Positions 48,688 through 57,377 of a stretch of DNA of 64,000 nucleotides are shown here, in pieces. Source of the stretch: JAWLHU01 sp041690255 (GTDB lineage: Bacteria; Bacillota; Sulfobacillia; Symbiobacteriales; Symbiobacteriaceae). Location of the stretch: positions 248,001 to 312,000 of the forward strand of contig JAWLHU010000002.1 in NCBI GenBank assembly GCA_041690255.1. Direction: 5' to 3'. Numbering within the stretch: position 1 is the stretch's first letter; every line of letters begins with the position of its first letter. A program made the position numbers and the translations under genes. The notes under the pieces are model-generated. The model saw only the letters and a list, made by a program, of their open reading frames with translations. It had not been told where the DNA came from and searched no databases.

Positions 48688-49812
48688 TTGGATCTCGCGG
48701 CACATCTGGCCGAACTGACCCGCCTCAGCAGCATAACGGGGCGAGAGCGGGCGGTGGCCGACTACCTGCTGCGGTCATGGACAGACCTGGTCGATGAGTC
48801 GACCCTTGACCGGCTCGGCAGCTACATTGGCCTGAAGAGAGGGCAGAGTTCGGTGACCGAACTCCGCTCTCTCCCGTACCCAGGACCCGAGACTCTGGCC
48901 GGGCGCCCCGGGGAACGGGCACCCGGGCCGCCACGCGTCATGGTGGCAGCGCATATTGACTCGATCGGTGGGATGATCACCGCCATTGAGCCAGGCGGCT
49001 TTCTCCGGTTCACCACGGTAGGCGGGGTGGACCGCCGGTTGCTCATGGCCCAGGAGGTGGAGGTCCATGGCAAGCGGCTCGTTCCCGGGCTCGTGGGCTC
49101 GAAGCCACCGCATTTGACCGGACCGGAGGAGCGAACGAAGCTGCAACCCGTGGATCAGCTCTACATAGACACAGGCCTCTCCGAGGAAGAGGTGCGGAGC
49201 CTGGTCGCGCCGGGTGATCCGGTTCTGCCACGAAACGAGTTCCGCCGGCTTCAGAACGACCGCATCTCCAGCCGGTACCTGGACAATCGGGCCAGCCAGG
49301 CGGCGGTCTACGTGGCACTCCAGGAGCTACAGAAGCTGAAGCACGAGGCTGACTTCTTCGCTGTGGGCACCGTGGGCGAGGAATTCGGAGGCCTGCCCGG
49401 GGCCGTCACGAGCACTTTCGCAATCAAGCCGGACATAGGCATCGCGGTCGATGTCACCTTCGCCAAGCACCCTGGCAGCGAGCACGACTCCTACCCGCTT
49501 GGTGGTGGCCCGACGATTGGTGTGGGACCGAACTGCACCCCGAAGCTGGCTAAGATCATGCGGCAGGTGGCCGCCGAGCTCGGGCTTCACTACGAGCTTG
49601 AGGTCATGCCCGGCCCATCCGGCACCGATGCCTGGGGGATGCAGACTGTGCGCGGCGGTGTGGCAACGGGGATCCTCTCCATTCCGATCCGCTACATGCA
49701 CACCCCCGTGGAGACCCTTGATCTGGCCGATGTGCGGGCGGCTGGCCGGTTGCTGGCCCATGTCGTCGCCCGGGTCGATCAGGCCCTTGTGGAGGAACTG
49801 CGATGCTACTAG
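48688..49812 (+). CDS. M42-family aminopeptidase, first of three
   Basis: A 374-residue di-zinc peptidase of the M42 (TET/FrvX) family. Visible ligands and catalytic groups are His and Asp in AAHIDSIGG near residue 90, YLDNRAS near 200, the GEEFGG Glu pair near 230, an Asp in AVDVTFAKH and His in RYMHTPVET near 345. M42 enzymes form dodecamers that trim N-terminal residues from peptides. The TTG at 48688 follows GAGGAG by 9 nt. It overlaps the second M42 gene by 10 nt, so all three are translationally coupled. Confidence 0.87.
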   Translation: MDLAAHLAELTRLSSITGRERAVADYLLRSWTDLVDESTLDRLGSYIGLKRGQSSVTELRSLPYPGPETLAGRPGERAPGPPRVMVAAHIDSIGGMITAIEPGGFLRFTTVGGVDRRLLMAQEVEVHGKRLVPGLVGSKPPHLTGPEERTKLQPVDQLYIDTGLSEEEVRSLVAPGDPVLPRNEFRRLQNDRISSRYLDNRASQAAVYVALQELQKLKHEADFFAVGTVGEEFGGLPGAVTSTFAIKPDIGIAVDVTFAKHPGSEHDSYPLGGGPTIGVGPNCTPKLAKIMRQVAAELGLHYELEVMPGPSGTDAWGMQTVRGGVATGILSIPIRYMHTPVETLDLADVRAAGRLLAHVVARVDQALVEELRCY

Positions 49813-50831
49813 AGAAGCTCTCGAACGCCTGCGGCATCCCCGGTCGTGAGGACGAGGTCCGGGCCGTGCTGAAGGAGACACTGAGGGATCAGGCGGATGA
49901 GATCTGGACCGACGCCATGGGCAACCTGATCGCCCGTAAGGGCAATGGTCCGATCAAGGTGATGTTGGACGCACACATGGATGAGGTTGGCTTCTGCGTC
50001 GGTTCCATTTCCGAAGAAGGGTATGTGCTGCTGAAGAAGGTCGGCGGTCTTGATGACCGGGTCCTACCTGGCCGGCAGGTATGGCTGACGGAGAAGCGGA
50101 TTCCCGGGGTAATCGGAGCGAAGGCCTGGCACCTGACCACGGCGGATGAGAAGAGCCGGGCGATCAGCTTTGACAATATGTACGTGGACATTGGCTGCCG
50201 GAACCGGGCGGAGGTAGAGGCGCTGGGGATCGAGCCTGGCGAGCCAGTCTACTTCGCCAGCACCTTCGAGCACTACAGCGACAGGGTCGTCAAGGGCAAG
50301 GCCTTCGATGACCGGGTCGGCTGCTACGTGGTCTCCCGCGTACTCATGGAGTTCGATCATCCGGGCCTGACGATCTACGGCGCCTTCACCTGCCAGGAGG
50401 AGGTCGGGCTGCGAGGTGCTCGGGTCGCAGCCTACAACCTCAATCCGGACCTCGCCCTGGCGATCGACGGCACGGCGTCATCGAACGTGGCGGGCGTCGA
50501 GCCCATGGACACCGTCACCAATATGGGCGATGGCCCCGTTCTCTACCTGGCTGAGGGGGCGATCCTCTCTCACGAGGGGATTCTCAACGAACTGATCCGG
50601 ACGGCTCAGGACGAAACGATCCCCTATCAGTTCAAGCGGGCGACCGGCGGCGGGACCGATGCCACCGGCATTGCCCTGCAGCGCGGTGGCATTCCGTCCT
50701 GCTCGCTCAGTGTGCCCTGCCGGTATATCCACACGGCCGCCGCACTCTGCAACCTGGACGATGTGGACGCCACCGTCAACCTGATCCATCAATTCTTACG
50801 GCGTGTTGAGAAGGGGGACTTCCGTCCATGA
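49803..50831 (+). CDS. M42-family aminopeptidase, second of three
   Basis: A 342-residue M42 peptidase with a full active site: His58 and Asp60 in AHMDEVGF, Asp170 in FDDRVG, Glu199-Glu200 in TCQEEVGLRGA, Asp222, and the C-terminal His in PCRYIHTAAA. This one matches the canonical family most closely and is probably fully active. The ATG at 49803 lies inside the end of the first gene; its stop overlaps the third gene as ATGA. It may assemble with the other two into mixed TET-like particles. Confidence 0.9.
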   Translation: MLLEKLSNACGIPGREDEVRAVLKETLRDQADEIWTDAMGNLIARKGNGPIKVMLDAHMDEVGFCVGSISEEGYVLLKKVGGLDDRVLPGRQVWLTEKRIPGVIGAKAWHLTTADEKSRAISFDNMYVDIGCRNRAEVEALGIEPGEPVYFASTFEHYSDRVVKGKAFDDRVGCYVVSRVLMEFDHPGLTIYGAFTCQEEVGLRGARVAAYNLNPDLALAIDGTASSNVAGVEPMDTVTNMGDGPVLYLAEGAILSHEGILNELIRTAQDETIPYQFKRATGGGTDATGIALQRGGIPSCSLSVPCRYIHTAAALCNLDDVDATVNLIHQFLRRVEKGDFRP

Positions 50832-51835
50832 GTGGAAAGATGCTGGAGCGCTTGCAGCGGCTCACGTCGGTCTGGGGGCCGTCCGGACGTGAGCAGAAGG
50901 TGGCGGCAATGCTCTCGGAGATGATCGCCCCCTTCGTCCAGGAGGTCCGAACCGACCGCTACGGGAACCTGATCGCTCGCCGTGAGGGAGTAGCGGGCGG
51001 CAAGCGGGTCCTGCTGGTCGCCCATATGGATACCCCCGGGGCAGTTGCCATAAACGTGAGCGACAAAGGGCTGATCTACCTGGCACCGATCGGCGGGCTG
51101 AAGCCCTTCGCAGCGATCGGACAGCGGGTTGTCTGGGGAAGTGGGATCACCGGTGTGATCCAGCACGAACCGGTGGAGGAGGCCAAAGAGGTCGAGTTCA
51201 AGCGGCTCTTCTGCGATATCGGCGCGACGAGCAGAGAGGAGGCCCTGGAGAACGTCTCGCTGGGTGATCTCTGCACCTTCGTAACCGACTTGCAGCAACT
51301 GGAGGACCTTATCGTGGCCCCTGGCCTGGACAATCGGGCGGGCTGCGCCGTGCTGCTGGAGGTGGCTGAACACCTGGTGGAGACTGATCATGAGGTGATC
51401 TTCGCCTTCACGTGTCACGGCGAAGTTGGTCCCCGTGGGGCCGGTGCCGCTGCCTATGGGGTGGAGCCGGACCTGGCCTTCGTGGTGGATACGACCCCAT
51501 CCGGCGATCTGCCCCGGGCGCCGCGGGTGGCAGTCAGACTGGGTGGTGGTCCTGCTCTGAAGCTGAAGGACGGCGGGTACATGGCCCACCAGGGGCTTTC
51601 CGGGATCGTTCGCTCCGTCGCAGAAGCGCAGTCGATCCCGCTGCAGATCGAGATCAGCGGCGGGCAGAGCGAGGCCCAGGTGGTCAGTGCAGCCGGCCAG
51701 GGCGTCCCCACAGCCGTGGTCGATATTCCCCTGCGCTATAGGGGTACGGCCGGCGAGATGATCAACCTGAGGGACCTCTACGGGTCTGCTGACCTGCTGT
51801 TGAAGCTGCTTGACCAGTCACTTACCCTGATGTAA
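50828..51835 (+). CDS. M42-like protein lacking catalytic residues, third of three
   Basis: A 335-residue M42-like protein. His66, Asp168 in LDNRAG and Asp221 are retained, but the catalytic Glu of the EE pair is Gly198 (TCHGEVGPRGAG) and the last metal-binding His is replaced by Gly306 (PLRYRGTAGE). The normal Glu after AHMD is also changed (AHMDTPG). So only part of the metal site remains and peptidase activity is doubtful. Since it is coupled to two intact paralogues, it may be a structural or regulatory subunit. An inverted repeat follows the stop. Confidence 0.8.
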   Translation: MSGKMLERLQRLTSVWGPSGREQKVAAMLSEMIAPFVQEVRTDRYGNLIARREGVAGGKRVLLVAHMDTPGAVAINVSDKGLIYLAPIGGLKPFAAIGQRVVWGSGITGVIQHEPVEEAKEVEFKRLFCDIGATSREEALENVSLGDLCTFVTDLQQLEDLIVAPGLDNRAGCAVLLEVAEHLVETDHEVIFAFTCHGEVGPRGAGAAAYGVEPDLAFVVDTTPSGDLPRAPRVAVRLGGGPALKLKDGGYMAHQGLSGIVRSVAEAQSIPLQIEISGGQSEAQVVSAAGQGVPTAVVDIPLRYRGTAGEMINLRDLYGSADLLLKLLDQSLTLM

Positions 51836-51854
51836 GCGTCTGTCAGGGTGGTGC

Positions 51855-51884
51855 ACGGCCGCCTTGGACCCACAGGGCGGCCGT
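51855..51884 (+). terminator. Hairpin after the M42 operon
   Basis: ACGGCCGCC pairs with GGCGGCCGT around a loop of about 12 nt. There is no strong T-run, so termination is likely but not certain. Confidence 0.5.
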
Positions 51885-51938
51885 TACGTTGCCTACGGAA
51901 TAGCACCTTGTACCCCCTGCCGTAGGGCTTAGGCCGGG

Positions 51939-51967
51939 TTGACGGAGTGCTGTCAACTGGCTACACT
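51939..51967 (+). promoter_or_regulatory. Promoter of tatC
   Basis: TTGACG (51939-51944), a 17-nt spacer and TACACT (51962-51967) form a near-consensus promoter 60 nt before the ATG. GTTGAC...GTCAAC across 51938-51957 is also an inverted repeat covering the -35. Confidence 0.6.
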
Positions 51968-52026
51968 TTTCCCTAGAGCTTCTGCGCCGCCATGGCTGCA
52001 AGCCGATCCCAGGGGAGACTGGACAG

Positions 52027-52740
52027 ATGGATAAGCAACAGACCCTCTTTGAGCACCTCGCAGAACTACGCACGCGCATCGTCCGATCCGTATTGGTGAT
52101 CGCGGTGGCGGTGATCGTGGCCGTCGTCTTCTCGCAGCAGGCCTTCAGCTTTATTATGGAGCAGGCGAAGACCGACGGAGTTCAATTGGTGCAGTTTACC
52201 TTCTCCGACGCCTTCCTGACACAGTTCCGCCTGGCCGTCATTGGTGGCCTGGTGCTGGCCTTCCCTTTTGTGCTCTACCAACTGGTGGCTTTTGTCCTGC
52301 CGGCCCTGAAGACCACTGAGAAACGTCTGCTTTACCTCGGCCTCCCGTTCGCCACGATCATGTTTGCCCTGGGCTGGGCCTTCGGCTGGTTCGTGGTGGT
52401 ACCGATCTCCAAGACATTCTTTCTGCAGATGTCGAGTGCGGCTAACGTAGTAAACCAGATCACCCCGAGCGCCTACCTCTCGTTTGTACTGGGGATCTGC
52501 AACCCGTTAGGAATTGCCTTTGAGCTCCCACTGCTCGTCCTGATCCTGGCCCGGATCGGACTGGTCAGCCACACCTTCCTGGCGAGGGTTCGGAAGTTTG
52601 CCTTCCTGGCGATCATGATCCTGGCTGCGGTTCTCTCCCCGCCCGACATCATCTCGATGTCGATCTTCATGGTCCCGCTCTATGGCCTCTACGAGTTCTC
52701 GATCCTGCTGGCCCGTCTGGCGGCGCCGAAGAACCGGTAG
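52027..52740 (+). CDS. tatC: Twin-arginine translocase subunit TatC
   Basis: A 237-residue membrane protein with six helices. The cytoplasmic start FEHLAELRTRIVRS is the TatC signature that contacts the twin-arginine signal. VVPISKTFF, the ITPSAYLSFVLGI segment and FELPLLVLILARIGLV follow, then SPPDIISMSI. It recognises folded proteins for export. No tatA or tatB gene is adjacent, so that partner must lie elsewhere. The ATG at 52027 follows GGGGAGA. It is monocistronic between its own promoter and a bidirectional terminator. Confidence 0.93.
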   Translation: MDKQQTLFEHLAELRTRIVRSVLVIAVAVIVAVVFSQQAFSFIMEQAKTDGVQLVQFTFSDAFLTQFRLAVIGGLVLAFPFVLYQLVAFVLPALKTTEKRLLYLGLPFATIMFALGWAFGWFVVVPISKTFFLQMSSAANVVNQITPSAYLSFVLGICNPLGIAFELPLLVLILARIGLVSHTFLARVRKFAFLAIMILAAVLSPPDIISMSIFMVPLYGLYEFSILLARLAAPKNR

Positions 52741-52759
52741 ACGACCCTGCACAACAGCT

Positions 52760-52796
52760 AGACCGGGTGGAGCACGAAGCTCCACCCGGTCTTATT
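52760..52796. terminator. Bidirectional terminator between tatC and the transglutaminase gene
   Basis: AGACCGGGTGGAGC and its complement form a perfect stem of about 14 bp with a 5-nt loop, followed by TTATTTG. It serves convergent transcripts. Confidence 0.9.
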
Positions 52797-52798
52797 TG

Positions 52799-55054
52799 TC
52801 ACTTCTTCCGCCGCTGCCAGCGGAGACGACGCCAGAGGTAGACTCGCCACCCATACCGGTTGAAGAGTTCCTCGTGGATCCGGGTCCAGAAGGACTTTGC
52901 CCGATCGCCAACCGCATTGTCCAGCGACTGCCGGGCGGGGCTGTAACGGGCTGCGGCATAGTCCTCGGCTGCCTGCAGCGCCGGCTCACGTATGCCGGGG
53001 AAGGCCTTGCCCAGGGAGGTCGCATACTCTCGGGGCGTCTGGTGGGCTGCTCGCCCGAAGTCGAAGCGGGCAAGGAGCCCGCCGGCCTTTTCCCAGACCT
53101 CCTGAACGAGGGTCCGGTCCTCGGTGGTAGGCAACCGGTCCTGGTTGCTCAGGTAGCGGTAGACCAGAAGGACAGCCCCGCCGAGAAGCAGCAGGGGTGT
53201 CAGGAACCAGGGCCACTCTCGGGCCACCGGCGAGGCAACGGCGCTGCCGCCCTCCGGGGTCGGCTCGTCGAAGTTCCCTTCACCCAGGTCCTGGTTCAGA
53301 TCCGGGAACTCTTCTGTCTGGGTGCCCAGGTCCGGCGTGGTGGGATCAGGCGCTGGTGTGGACCGGTCGATCACCGGGAGGTCACTGCGGGGGGTCGGGT
53401 CGAAGGTGACCCAGCCGTATCCGGGGAAGAGTGCCTCCACCCAGGCGTGGGCCTGGGAGTTGAGGACCGAATAGGTCTTCGCGCCTGCTCCGTCCTCCGT
53501 GAACTCAGCCGAGTGGGGGACCGCAAATCCTTCCACCAACCGGGCTGGCACGCCGATATCGCGCAGCATGACGACCATGGAGCTGGCAAAGTAGGTGCAG
53601 TAGCCCCGCTGGAGGTCAAAGAGGAAGAAGTCGACGAAGTCCTGTCCAGGTGGGGGAGCGGTGGCGTTCAGATCATACCGCATCCTCCGGAGGTAGCTCT
53701 CAATCGCCAGTGCCTTGTCGTACGGATGCTCAGCGCCGGCGGTGATCTGTTCGGTCAGTTGTGAAATCCGCTCGGGGAGGTCAGGTGGGAGCTGGAGATA
53801 GGCTTCTGCAGCAGAGGTGGCATCTGCACTGGACAGGCTCCGGATCTGCTGGCCGCTGTAAATCGGTAAGCGGGCCGAGACGCTGTAGGTAGAGTTCTTG
53901 GGGATCGAGCGGGCGGCGTAGAGGTTATTCTCTGCATCCACGGTGTACTCGCTGCTGAGATCATCGACCCGCATGGGCTCCAGGAGATTGAAGATCGTGT
54001 AGCCGAAGCCAAGGACCGGTGTCACCTTGACCGTGCGGTAGTCGCGCAGGACGTCGGCGGCATAGCCGGTAGGCAGGTTGCCATTGGCGCTCACCTCGAT
54101 CGTCTGCGACTCCCCCGGGAGCCAGGACTGGCCCGTGTACTCCAGGAAGGTCGCCCCCCGGAGGTACATGGTTTGCCCCAACTGTCGATCCGGGGTCAGG
54201 TAGAGGGCGACCCGATCGTCCAGTTTGACGGGACCGCCCAGCGTGATACCGCCGGGCGAGAATCCGGTGGCAGCCAGGGAGAAGCGGGTGCCGGTTCCGC
54301 CGGCGCCGCCGCCGCGCAACTGCTTCAGGATCGGGAACGCCTCTTGCACCTTCTCGCCGATCTCTCCCAGGTGAATCGGGGCAAACTCATAGGGCATGAT
54401 CGACCCGGCAAGCGAGGCAACAAAGACTACTGCCAGCGGGGTGGCCACATGGCTGCGGTAGCCGACTCGCCGTCCGGTCGAGGCCCAGTAGGCGTCACGC
54501 TGTGCCGCCTGGGCCAGTGTCCAAAGGATGAGGGAGAGGAGCATAAAGCCCATGAAGTAGCTGGCACTCTTGTCAAAGAACCAGGCCCACTGGCTGCCGA
54601 AGAGCAGCACACCGCCGACAATCGACCAGAAGGCTTTGCCCCGGCTGAGCCCCTCCCAGACTACGAGCAGTCCACCAATGAGCGCCAGGCCCAAGATCAT
54701 GGCTATGCCCAGAGAGCGCCCGAAGCTGGCGTCGATCTCGAGTGCCTGTAGGTGGCCCCAAAGCTCCAACGCCTCCTGTTGCAGGTTCACCAGGTAGCTC
54801 CGCCAGGCCGGGAGATACCGGAGTCCGACCAGGGCACCGACTGTGGCGGCCACTGTCGTTCCACTCCCCAGCCACGGGCTGCGCCACCAGAGCCAACCGT
54901 AGGCGATGGCGATCAGGGAGAAGAGGAGGAGCCGGCTGCCCGGAAGGTCCAGGTGCCAGAACTCGGAGACAGAATCCAACACGGTCGAAACCATGAAAAC
55001 AGCAACTACACCGATGAGAGCCTGGTAGCCGATGCTCGGGCGCCTGGCGACCAC
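52799..55054 (-). CDS. Transglutaminase-like membrane protein (TgpA-type)
   Basis: A 751-residue protein with about six N-terminal membrane helices (to about residue 235), an extracytoplasmic transglutaminase-like domain and a late helix (about 615-635), then a cytoplasmic tail (DUF4129-like). The catalytic triad is Cys486 in QRGYCTYFASS, His536 in QAHAWVEA and Asp552 in VTFDPTP. Substrates of this family are unknown; it co-occurs with MoxR and DUF58, as here. The GTG at 55054 follows GAGGGGGGGA and lies 49 nt inside the DUF58 gene. Confidence 0.88.
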   Translation of the reverse strand: MVARRPSIGYQALIGVVAVFMVSTVLDSVSEFWHLDLPGSRLLLFSLIAIAYGWLWWRSPWLGSGTTVAATVGALVGLRYLPAWRSYLVNLQQEALELWGHLQALEIDASFGRSLGIAMILGLALIGGLLVVWEGLSRGKAFWSIVGGVLLFGSQWAWFFDKSASYFMGFMLLSLILWTLAQAAQRDAYWASTGRRVGYRSHVATPLAVVFVASLAGSIMPYEFAPIHLGEIGEKVQEAFPILKQLRGGGAGGTGTRFSLAATGFSPGGITLGGPVKLDDRVALYLTPDRQLGQTMYLRGATFLEYTGQSWLPGESQTIEVSANGNLPTGYAADVLRDYRTVKVTPVLGFGYTIFNLLEPMRVDDLSSEYTVDAENNLYAARSIPKNSTYSVSARLPIYSGQQIRSLSSADATSAAEAYLQLPPDLPERISQLTEQITAGAEHPYDKALAIESYLRRMRYDLNATAPPPGQDFVDFFLFDLQRGYCTYFASSMVVMLRDIGVPARLVEGFAVPHSAEFTEDGAGAKTYSVLNSQAHAWVEALFPGYGWVTFDPTPRSDLPVIDRSTPAPDPTTPDLGTQTEEFPDLNQDLGEGNFDEPTPEGGSAVASPVAREWPWFLTPLLLLGGAVLLVYRYLSNQDRLPTTEDRTLVQEVWEKAGGLLARFDFGRAAHQTPREYATSLGKAFPGIREPALQAAEDYAAARYSPARQSLDNAVGDRAKSFWTRIHEELFNRYGWRVYLWRRLRWQRRKK

Positions 55055-56325
55055 GACTTCCCCCCCTCTCCGGTTGTAGTGATGCGCATCTCCGCAAAGA
55101 GGCGCAGGTCAGCATCTGCCGGGACCGAGTAGACAGCCACGCGCCTGAGCGCCAACAGACCGGTCAGGGACTGGACCGTATCGCCGGCCGGGGCTGAATT
55201 CTCCTCGGCCGGCACTTGAGATCCGTAGGTCTCTGCCTTCAGGAGCACAAGCATCACCTGATGGTTTGCCCTCAGCCGAAGCAGCAGTTCAGCCAGCCGT
55301 TGGGTCAGCTTCGGGGTGATTACCACAAGGGTCGACTTGTTGGTCAGGTGTGCGGCCTCAAGTTCCAGTACCTTATCGATCGGCAGCCGGCCAGTCGCCT
55401 GGGCCCGAGCGAGGACCTCGAGGATCTCCGTAAAGGCCCGTTGACTACGCCCGGCACTCACGGCGAACCGCTCCTGACCGTGGCAGACCAGACCGGTATC
55501 GATCTTGCGGCGCAGGCCAAGCGCTGCGAGGGAGGCCGCGATCTCTACGGCCATCTCCTCGGTGGAGGGCTCGCCCATTTCGACCCGCCCAACCTGTGCC
55601 TCCTGGCTCATGTCAAGGAAGATGTGCATCTGGGTCGTGGCGTTCAACTCATACTGGCGGATCATCAACTCGCCCATGCGAGCGCTGGTTCGCCAGTGGA
55701 TGTGGCGCGGGTTGTCACCCGGGCGGTAGGGCCGAATCTCCGCGTGGTTCGACGGATCCTCAAAAGCTCTCTCCTGGGTTCGGACCGGGCCGAAGGGCTG
55801 CGAGAGCGGAATGGGCAGACTTTCAATGTAATGGACACGGGGGAAGACGGTAACACTGGTCTTCGACCGAAACTCCTGCTCACCCTGGAAGAGCCCCATT
55901 GCGTCACCCAGTCGGAGTTGGATCGGACCGACATGGTAGTGACCCCGCCGGCGAGCCAACAGCCTGAACTGGATCACCCGGCTGCCTAGCAGCGGCACAG
56001 ACGTGGCCTGGCGGGGCATGTCGGTGGTCACGAGGTGCTGGGGTGTCTTTTCATCGATCTCGACCCATGGCATGGGGAGCCAGGTATCGTTATCGAGCCG
56101 GACCCGTACCCCAAGGCTTTCGCCGACCTCGAGCCGGTCCTTTTCGACCATGATCAGGCAGTCGGTCCGCTTGAGGGCGTGGCGGGTCCAGAAGTAGGCC
56201 CCGATGAGGAGGAGTGTCGTCACATAGAAGAGGAAGTACGGCATGCGGCCACCGCTCATGCGGGCGAAGACCAGACCCGCAATCATGAGCGCCGGCAGCC
56301 GCCAATCACGCATGCTTAGCTGCAT
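55006..56325 (-). CDS. DUF58 domain protein
   Basis: A 439-residue protein with two N-terminal membrane helices (about 10-50) and a DUF58 region with the hallmark IRPYRPGDNPRHIHWRTSAR near residue 200. A von Willebrand A-like fold follows, with HIFLDMSQEA in place of a full MIDAS. Proteins of this type are thought to be MoxR partners. The ATG at 56325 overlaps the end of moxR by 20 nt and its own end overlaps the transglutaminase gene by 49 nt, so the three are tightly coupled. Confidence 0.87.
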   Translation of the reverse strand: MQLSMRDWRLPALMIAGLVFARMSGGRMPYFLFYVTTLLLIGAYFWTRHALKRTDCLIMVEKDRLEVGESLGVRVRLDNDTWLPMPWVEIDEKTPQHLVTTDMPRQATSVPLLGSRVIQFRLLARRRGHYHVGPIQLRLGDAMGLFQGEQEFRSKTSVTVFPRVHYIESLPIPLSQPFGPVRTQERAFEDPSNHAEIRPYRPGDNPRHIHWRTSARMGELMIRQYELNATTQMHIFLDMSQEAQVGRVEMGEPSTEEMAVEIAASLAALGLRRKIDTGLVCHGQERFAVSAGRSQRAFTEILEVLARAQATGRLPIDKVLELEAAHLTNKSTLVVITPKLTQRLAELLLRLRANHQVMLVLLKAETYGSQVPAEENSAPAGDTVQSLTGLLALRRVAVYSVPADADLRLFAEMRITTTGEGGKSWSPGARASATRLSSV

Positions 56326-57268
56326 AGGACTTGACCCCTGTCGGCACGGACACCTGCGTCATGATCTCCTGGATCAACTGCTCGGGGCCAGCACCCCGAA
56401 GCTGGGCTTCAGGCCGCAGGATCAGACGGTGGGCGAGGATCAGCGGGGCCATCTCCTTCACATCATCGGGAGTGACAAACTCACGCCCCCGAATCATTGC
56501 GATCGCCTGGCTCGTCCGATAGAGAGCGATCGATCCACGCGGGGAGGCGCCCAGGTAGATATCCTTGTGATCACGGGTCACATGAACGATCCGGATCATG
56601 TACTCCTGGACGGATTCGTCCACATGGATCTCCTTGACTGCCTGCTGGAGTTGGACGACCTCGTCGGCGCTGAGCACCTGAGCCAGGTCATCGAGCGGCG
56701 GCTGCTTGGCCCGTTGGACGACCATCTTCTCCTCCTCCAGGCTCGGGTAGCCCAACCGGAGGCGCAGCAGGAAGCGGTCAAGCTGTGCTTCGGGGAGAGG
56801 GAATGTCCCCTCGTACTCGATTGGATTCTGGGTAGCGAGTACCAGGAACGGGCGGGGCATCCGGCGGGTGACGCCGTCAATGGTCAACTGCCCCTCTTCC
56901 ATACACTCCAGCAGAGCCGACTGGGTCTTCGGTGAAGTGCGGTTGATCTCGTCTGCCAGGACAATCTGGCTCATGATCGGGCCTGGGCGGAACTCGAACT
57001 CCCCGCTTTTCTGGTTGTAGACGGAGACCCCTGTCACGTCAGAGGGGAGGAGGTCCGGTGTGAACTGGATGCGCCGGAACTCACAACCGAGAGAACGGGC
57101 CAGGGACCGAACCAGGGTCGTCTTGCCAACCCCGGGAACGTCTTCAATGAGGATGTGACCTTGGCAAAGAAGTGCAACGAGTACATATTGCACCTCACGC
57201 CGCTTGCCTACCACTACCTTCTCGATGTTGCTCGTAACAGTATTAAGTGCTTCCAGACCGTGCAGCAA
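56306..57268 (-). CDS. MoxR-family AAA+ ATPase
   Basis: A 320-residue AAA+ ATPase of the MoxR branch. It has Walker A GVPGVGKTTL-type sequence (EDVPGVGKTTLVRSLA), the FTPDLLPSDVTG element, Walker B VLADEINRTSPKTQ and sensor motifs ATQNPIEYEGTFPLPEAQLDRF. It probably acts as a chaperone for metal or cofactor insertion with the DUF58 protein. I place the start at TTG 57268, 8 nt after GGAG of AAGGGGAG; ATG 57295 and 57322 have no site and add non-conserved residues. It heads the three-gene operon, divergent from murE. Confidence 0.87.
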   Translation of the reverse strand: MLHGLEALNTVTSNIEKVVVGKRREVQYVLVALLCQGHILIEDVPGVGKTTLVRSLARSLGCEFRRIQFTPDLLPSDVTGVSVYNQKSGEFEFRPGPIMSQIVLADEINRTSPKTQSALLECMEEGQLTIDGVTRRMPRPFLVLATQNPIEYEGTFPLPEAQLDRFLLRLRLGYPSLEEEKMVVQRAKQPPLDDLAQVLSADEVVQLQQAVKEIHVDESVQEYMIRIVHVTRDHKDIYLGASPRGSIALYRTSQAIAMIRGREFVTPDDVKEMAPLILAHRLILRPEAQLRGAGPEQLIQEIMTQVSVPTGVKSYAAKHA

Positions 57269-57377
57269 CCGATCCACTCCCCTTGTTCCGTACATTTTTG
57301 ACCACAAAGACTTCGTTCTCATCGAACCGGAATCCTGCCAGTAGCTGGAAGATTCTTACCGGAGATCAGGAGGGGCC

